From Akkermansiaceae bacterium UBA7890 (lineage in GTDB: Bacteria; Verrucomicrobiota; Verrucomicrobiia; Verrucomicrobiales; Akkermansiaceae), in the NCBI GenBank assembly GCA_002501065.1, contig DLRK01000040.1, forward strand, positions 1 through 9,854: DNA of 9,854 nucleotides, written 5' to 3'. Position 1 is the first letter of the stretch. Each line of letters begins with the position of its first letter. Under the pieces are notes generated by a model. The model was not told where the DNA came from. It ran no database searches and saw nothing but the letters and a program-made list of their open reading frames with translations. The translations under genes were made by a program, and so were the position numbers. This document shows positions 6,333 to 9,854 of the stretch, piece after piece.

Positions 6333-7868
6333 TCAGCACGCGTTATTTGTTGCATCATTTGAACTCCCGGCTTCAAAGGGTTTGCGGGCCGGGCTGCCGA
6401 GGGGCTGAGCTTCCCCGTCTCCCGCCGCCGCCTCGTCGAATTTGGTTGGAGCACGCAGAAAATCGAGAACCTGCTTGGCCTTGTAGGAGGTGCTTCCCCC
6501 GCTGAGGAAGCGAGTCACCATGTTGATGTCATCTCCCGACGTCAACAGTGGCGTTTCGGTGAAACCGGACTTCTGTAATTGTGCCTGACCGACGTTCGCC
6601 AGCAGCGCGTTACACAGGCACTTGCATCCTGTAGCGGTAGCCTCTTCACCGCCCTTTTTCACGTAGTCGGCAATCGGCTCGCTCGCGCAACGGTAGAGGA
6701 TCTTGTCGTCGCCGGACTTGGCCAGCACCCGCAGATAACCGAGATCGCAGATTCGGGGACGATTCTCGTAGACGGGCAACTCGGACGCGGTGTCTTCAAG
6801 GGGGAGAACCTTGAAAGGAAAGCCGGTCGGAGATGCGGTGGCGTCGGTGTAGACCCGGATGCCGTTCTGCTTCACGCTGTCGAGGGCTCTCTGCTTCAAT
6901 GCAGCGTCGACGCCGGATTCCTCGCAGAGGCTGAAGGCGGATCCGACCTGGATCCCCGTGGCCCCCAGTTCCATTGCGCGAACGAGGCGATCGGGATCGG
7001 CATATCCCCCGGCGAGCCAGAAGGGGCGCCCGATGGCGGCGATCTTCTCCAGATCCACATCGTCCTTCGGTCCATAAATCGGCTCTCCCCGCTCAGTCAG
7101 CTGCAACTTCCCCCGGGGCGGCGCATTATGTCCCCCGGCGACAGGGTACTCGATGACGAAGCCGTCCACGTGGCCCGATGCCTTCTTCGACAGGGACAGC
7201 GCCAGCGTCGCTGACGCGATGATGGCGATGAAACAGGGTCTTGAGAGCGGGAAGTCAGAAGGCAATCCGATGACTTCCGCCGGATCGAATTCCGTGTAGG
7301 TTTCTTCGTCCCTCGGTTCGTTCTCGACAGCCAGCTTGTAGCGCGACTTCAGATGCTGACTCAAGCTGTCGAGAACTCCGGGAATCTGACGGGGAATTCC
7401 CGCTCCCATCAAGACATAGTTGACGCCCGCAAGCATCGCCCCGTAGATGGAAGCTAGATGCGGCAATTGTATCTTCTCCAGGAAATTGATTCCCACCTTG
7501 CCGTCGTGGCCTTCCTTGGCGAGGAAGACCTCGGTGAAGTTGGCCGCTACCGTCAGTCGGAGTCCTGCAAGACTGGTCTTGATCTTGAACATCGGTGCCA
7601 GTTTGTAGGGCTCGTCCGCCCCCTTGCCGCCACTACGGTAATACGTATTGAGCACTTCTTCAGCGATCTCGGGTACGGGAAAATGCTCAAGGGCGCGGCG
7701 CATGTGTCCACCGATGTCTCCCAACTGAAGTCGACGCGCCAGCACAGAGCTGATCGCAGTGCCGGACACGACGCCCATCGCTCCCTCTCTTGCCACCGCA
7801 TGTGCCAGTCGCCAGTCTGAGACGGCAATGCCCATGCCGCCCTGGATAATCTGGGGGTGTTCCATCAT
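6333..7868 (-). CDS. NAD(P)H-independent flavin oxidoreductase of the nitronate monooxygenase / 2-nitropropane dioxygenase family
   Basis: This 511-residue cytoplasmic TIM-barrel flavoenzyme has no signal peptide. Family members bind FMN and oxidise nitronates with O2; the long subgroup also includes PfaD-like enoyl reductases, so the exact reaction is uncertain. Motifs: IIQGGMGIAVS at 7-17, the first strand and phosphate-side start of the barrel; PVAGGHNAP at 242-250, holding the His equivalent to the family's catalytic GGH; and FWLAGGYADPDRL to GATGIQVGSAF at 283-312, the FMN-phosphate-binding glycine loops. After the barrel come a Cys cluster, C415-K-C-L-C419-N (a CLCN motif known to me from long members), and a low-complexity tail from about 475. 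The start could be ATG 7868 or the adjacent ATG 7865; neither has a clear Shine-Dalgarno. Repeat copy B lies 48 bases upstream. The small ORF follows downstream. Confidence 0.9.
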   Translation of the reverse strand: MMEHPQIIQGGMGIAVSDWRLAHAVAREGAMGVVSGTAISSVLARRLQLGDIGGHMRRALEHFPVPEIAEEVLNTYYRSGGKGADEPYKLAPMFKIKTSLAGLRLTVAANFTEVFLAKEGHDGKVGINFLEKIQLPHLASIYGAMLAGVNYVLMGAGIPRQIPGVLDSLSQHLKSRYKLAVENEPRDEETYTEFDPAEVIGLPSDFPLSRPCFIAIIASATLALSLSKKASGHVDGFVIEYPVAGGHNAPPRGKLQLTERGEPIYGPKDDVDLEKIAAIGRPFWLAGGYADPDRLVRAMELGATGIQVGSAFSLCEESGVDAALKQRALDSVKQNGIRVYTDATASPTGFPFKVLPLEDTASELPVYENRPRICDLGYLRVLAKSGDDKILYRCASEPIADYVKKGGEEATATGCKCLCNALLANVGQAQLQKSGFTETPLLTSGDDINMVTRFLSGGSTSYKAKQVLDFLRAPTKFDEAAAGDGEAQPLGSPARKPFEAGSSNDATNNAC

Positions 7869-7915
7869 AGGAGCTTAGAGTCCATCAAGAGAACCTGATT
7901 CGGATTCCCGGAAGA

Positions 7916-7982
7916 AACTGACAGGAATTTCCTTTTCTTCAAGGCTTAGGAACGGGCGGGCAGCCCGGGGTGCGTGGGGGGC
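7916..7982 (+). repeat. Intergenic repeat, copy B
   Basis: This is the most diverged of the three copies. It begins AACTGACAGGAATTTCC, followed by TTTTCTTCAAGG, then GGAACGGGCGGGCAGCCCGG, GGTGCGTGGGGGGC. It differs from copies A and C inside the GC-rich core (CGGGCAGCCCGG instead of CCGGCAGGCCGG) yet keeps inverted-repeat character. It lies between the start of the monooxygenase gene and the end of the propeller gene and has the same orientation as the others. Confidence 0.7.
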
Positions 7983-7992
7983 TGTTGAGCCC
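7979..7992 (-). terminator. Short hairpin just after the propeller gene
   Basis: On the minus strand GGGCT-CAAC-AGCCC forms a perfect 5-bp stem with a 4-base loop, five bases after the stop codon of the propeller gene. It overlaps the edge of repeat copy B and is followed by C residues, not a T run, so an intrinsic terminator role is weakly supported. Confidence 0.25.
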
Positions 7993-7997
7993 TTCTG

Positions 7998-9467
7998 TCA
8001 GGGTGCCGGGGTTCGTCTGGATGCCTGGACCGTTTCGATTTTCAGCAGAGAAAACGGGTAGATGGTGGTGGCGTAAATCGTTCCGTCGCGGGTGACGATC
8101 AGGGCCATAATGACGTGCAGTGGGGTGAGGGTGCCGTCAGGCAGGGTGTGGTAGCCGTGGATCGGCCGCGCGGTGCCGTCGGGGTTTTTGGCCGGGCCGG
8201 CGGCAAAATTGAAGAAGTCTGGGTTCCTGACAGCAAAGACGCCCAGGTTGTCCATCGCGCCGGTCTCCGGGTCGTAGCGGACCAGATGGTGCAGGTAACC
8301 CTTGCCGAAGCCGGTCTTGTTGTCGATGCGGATCGCCGAATAGACCCGACCGTCCGGTCCGATGCTGATCGAACCGCGCGAGTCGGGGTTGTCGCCCTTG
8401 ATGCGGGCACCCAGGTTCGTGGCGACAACAGGTTGACCGGTTGCTCCCGTGAGGTCGACGCGGAACATGCGGAGGTCGTTGAGCAGTTGCAGGTAGGCGG
8501 TCCTGCCATCGGGCGTGATTCGCCAGTCGGGGTGCACACGCTTCGCACCGAGGTAACTGGCAAACGGTTTGCCTTCGACAAGCAGTGGGGCCACCGTCAT
8601 CTTGTCTGTTGCGGGATCGTAGCGGGCGATCTGGAAGTCTTCCGTGATTGCCGTGCCGCGTCCCCGGGCGTCGACCAGCGTGTTGGGCTGGTCGCGCAGG
8701 ATCGGGCCCAACTCGCGGTAGTTCTTCGTCTTCACGTCGTAGAGCAACCAGCGCTGCTCTTCACAGGTGATGACATAGATCAGGCCGCGCGATTCATCGG
8801 CAGTGACGTCGATCACCCCCTGACCCTCCTTCTTGCCCCCGGCAATCTGCCGGTCATCCAGTGGCATGGGCATGCCCAGGTTCTCGGTTGTGCCGGTCGC
8901 CGGGTCGTAAGCCATTACGTAACCACCCCGGTAGGTGGGAATCCTCTCGCCGCGTTTCAGGGCCTCGTTCTCCGCCGCCGTTGGATAGCCCTGCTTGGAA
9001 CCGAGGTAGATCCTGCCCGACGCGCCAACGAAGTTGCGCGTGTGGAGCTTGGACTGCGCGGCGTATCCCGTGGGCGTCAGCGGGAGGCCGATCAGTTTGT
9101 GGGTGTCGAGGACGATCCGCATCTTTTCGGTGGCGGGGTCGAATTCGACCAGATACGAGTTTCGTCCGTAGGCGGCGGTGCCAACGTAGATCTTTCCGTT
9201 GCGGCCTTCGCAGAGCGAGAAATAACCGGACTCTTCGGTCGTGGTTTCCGGCGGGATGTGGAATGCCCTGGCCCGGACGTAGTTGAACGGCGGTTCCTGG
9301 GCGGTAGCCGGTGATGTGCAGAATGCCTGGATCATCGCCCATGCGATGATGAGAGCTGTGGCTGGGATCCGCTCCGCGGACGGGGTCAGCAAGCCGTTGG
9401 CCAGGGGACGTTCCTTCCAACGCGGCAATGCCCCGTCAGGCAACCGCCGGTCGTAGATGTCTTTCAC
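7998..9467 (-). CDS. Exported beta-propeller protein of unknown function
   Basis: The frame gives 489 residues from GTG 9467. Hydrophobic residues 36-50 and a TATAQ/EP-like boundary near residue 57 (SPATAQ) indicate a signal peptide, but the 35 residues before it are too long and polar for a normal n-region. The real start may therefore be later, for example TTG 9392. The mature part has at least five recurring blade motifs of the type [FY]D-x2-T-x5-LG: FDPATEKM, YDPATGTTENLG, YDVKTKNYRELG, YDPATDKM, YDPETGAMDNLG. Between them are strand endings such as GRIYLGSKQG, GLIYVIT and GRVYSAIR. This pattern is typical of 6-8-bladed SMP-30/NHL/lyase-like propellers; I cannot assign a substrate. A GAGGAGG lies one base before the GTG, too close for normal use. 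The gene is bracketed by repeat copies C (start side) and B (end side). The frame overlaps the phosphodiesterase remnant's stop as GTGA. Confidence 0.85.
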   Translation of the reverse strand: MKDIYDRRLPDGALPRWKERPLANGLLTPSAERIPATALIIAWAMIQAFCTSPATAQEPPFNYVRARAFHIPPETTTEESGYFSLCEGRNGKIYVGTAAYGRNSYLVEFDPATEKMRIVLDTHKLIGLPLTPTGYAAQSKLHTRNFVGASGRIYLGSKQGYPTAAENEALKRGERIPTYRGGYVMAYDPATGTTENLGMPMPLDDRQIAGGKKEGQGVIDVTADESRGLIYVITCEEQRWLLYDVKTKNYRELGPILRDQPNTLVDARGRGTAITEDFQIARYDPATDKMTVAPLLVEGKPFASYLGAKRVHPDWRITPDGRTAYLQLLNDLRMFRVDLTGATGQPVVATNLGARIKGDNPDSRGSISIGPDGRVYSAIRIDNKTGFGKGYLHHLVRYDPETGAMDNLGVFAVRNPDFFNFAAGPAKNPDGTARPIHGYHTLPDGTLTPLHVIMALIVTRDGTIYATTIYPFSLLKIETVQASRRTPAP

Positions 9468-9805
9468 GCCTCCTCAACCTGAAAGGAAATTGCTTTTTCG
9501 TCAAGGTGCCGGAACGGGCCGGCAGGCCGGGGTGAGTGGGGGGCTGGCCAAGTCATTTCCTTTACCAGCCCATCATGGCCGGTGCTACGCTTGGTGTTTT
9601 TGTCATGTATGGCCACAATCTGTTTATCTTCAGACAGATAAACATCCACCTCCACCGCATCCGCATTGCGCTTCCATCCCAGACTAACTGCGGCGAGGGT
9701 ATCCTCCGGCGCATCATGGGACGCCCCACGATGAGCAATGATCTCCACTGCTTCAGCATGATGCATTATGGCTGCCAACAAATATAAACGGGTTAATCTT
9801 AACAT
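9464..9805 (-). pseudogene. Truncated exported glycerophosphodiester phosphodiesterase (GDPD), N-terminal part only
   Basis: ATG 9805 is preceded by AGGAAA at a proper Shine-Dalgarno distance. Residues 1-19 form a signal peptide (cleavage likely after HAEA). Then comes the unmistakable GDPD N-terminus: IIAHRGAS (22-29) with the catalytic His-Arg, APEDT (32-36, where the family usually has APENT), VEVDV (51-55) with the metal-binding Glu/Asp, and AIHDK (65-69) with the second catalytic His. GDPD enzymes hydrolyse glycerophosphodiesters to glycerol-3-phosphate and an alcohol and are about 250 residues or longer. Here homology ends at residue 85 (GLVKEMT, base 9551), and the rest of the frame to the stop at 9464 is a translation of repeat copy C plus flank. 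The protein therefore lacks most of its barrel and is probably inactive. No other part of the gene was found in the window. Confidence 0.8.
9476..9547 (+). repeat. Intergenic repeat, copy C
   Basis: It begins AACCTGAAAGGAAATTG, followed by CTTTTTCGTCAAGG, GGAACGGGCCGGCAGGCCGG, GGTGAGTGGGGGGC. It is nearly identical to copy A over the CTTTTTCGTCAAG and GCCGGCAGGCCGGGGTGAGT blocks. It is read through by the truncated phosphodiesterase frame and abuts the start region of the propeller gene. Confidence 0.75.
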
Positions 9806-9822
9806 GAACTATTTCCTGGGTA

Positions 9823-9843
9823 GCGGCACTTGGCTGGTGCCGC
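9823..9843. promoter_or_regulatory. 7-bp hairpin upstream of the phosphodiesterase remnant
   Basis: GCGGCAC (9823-9829), loop TTGGCTG, GTGCCGC (9837-9843): a perfect inverted repeat 18 bases upstream of the GDPD ATG on the minus strand. It could be the terminator stem of a gene lying further right or an operator. No T run follows in the minus direction. Confidence 0.3.
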
Positions 9844-9854
9844 GCAGATAATCA

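Noticed and set aside
6579..7214. Plus-strand open frame of 211 residues
   Set aside because: It is antisense to the flavin-binding core of the monooxygenase gene and has no independent support.
8115..9314. Long plus-strand open frame (399 residues)
   Set aside because: It is antisense to the propeller gene, which has a signal peptide and recurring blade motifs. The plus-strand translation has no recognisable domain and is rich in Val, Arg and Gly, as expected of a shadow frame in GC-rich DNA.
3961..9547. Repeats as integron attC sites or a CRISPR array
   Set aside because: The copies are kilobases apart with genes between them, so they are not CRISPR. Their ends do not match the RYYYAAC/GTTRRRY boxes of attC sites, and no integron integrase is present in the window.

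Overview
The window looks like chromosomal DNA from a member of the Planctomycetes-Verrucomicrobia group. That placement is an inference. It rests on the large secreted protein at the left end, whose methyltransferase-like plus PQQ-propeller architecture is typical of that group. It is also supported by several exported propeller or hydrolase proteins and by several start codons with no clear Shine-Dalgarno sequence. Every gene I can support lies on the minus strand, so the reading order is from high to low coordinates. Long plus-strand reading frames are shadows of these genes.

Region by region, in transcription order. (1) 9806-9854 is a short leader with a 7-bp hairpin. (2) 9464-9805 is the start of an exported glycerophosphodiester phosphodiesterase. 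It loses homology abruptly at about 9551, where a 70-bp repeat begins. (3) 7998-9467 is an exported beta-propeller protein of unknown function. (4) 6333-7868 is a flavin-dependent nitronate monooxygenase/2-nitropropane dioxygenase family enzyme. (5) 5991-6278 is a small hypothetical ORF. (6) 4157-5752 is a sodium:solute symporter with a perfect palindrome just upstream of its start. (7) 3287-4156 is a gene-poor, mosaic intergenic region with a 19-bp-stem hairpin and several smaller inverted repeats. (8) 3286 to beyond base 1 is a very large exported protein. In one uninterrupted frame of at least 1095 codons it joins a class C beta-lactamase-like serine hydrolase, a methyltransferase-like domain and a PQQ-type beta-propeller.

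The two most notable observations are the serine hydrolase-methyltransferase-propeller fusion and a family of three directly oriented repeats of about 70 bp (3961-4029, 7916-7982, 9476-9547). The repeats sit only at gene boundaries. Two of them bracket the propeller gene exactly, and one coincides with the point where the phosphodiesterase is cut off. This suggests the repeats take part in gene shuffling.

The genes do not form an obvious single pathway. The common theme is envelope or extracytoplasmic scavenging: an exported esterase/peptidase-like domain, propellers, a phosphodiester hydrolase remnant and a Na+-coupled solute importer. No RNA gene, CRISPR array or intact insertion sequence was recognised.
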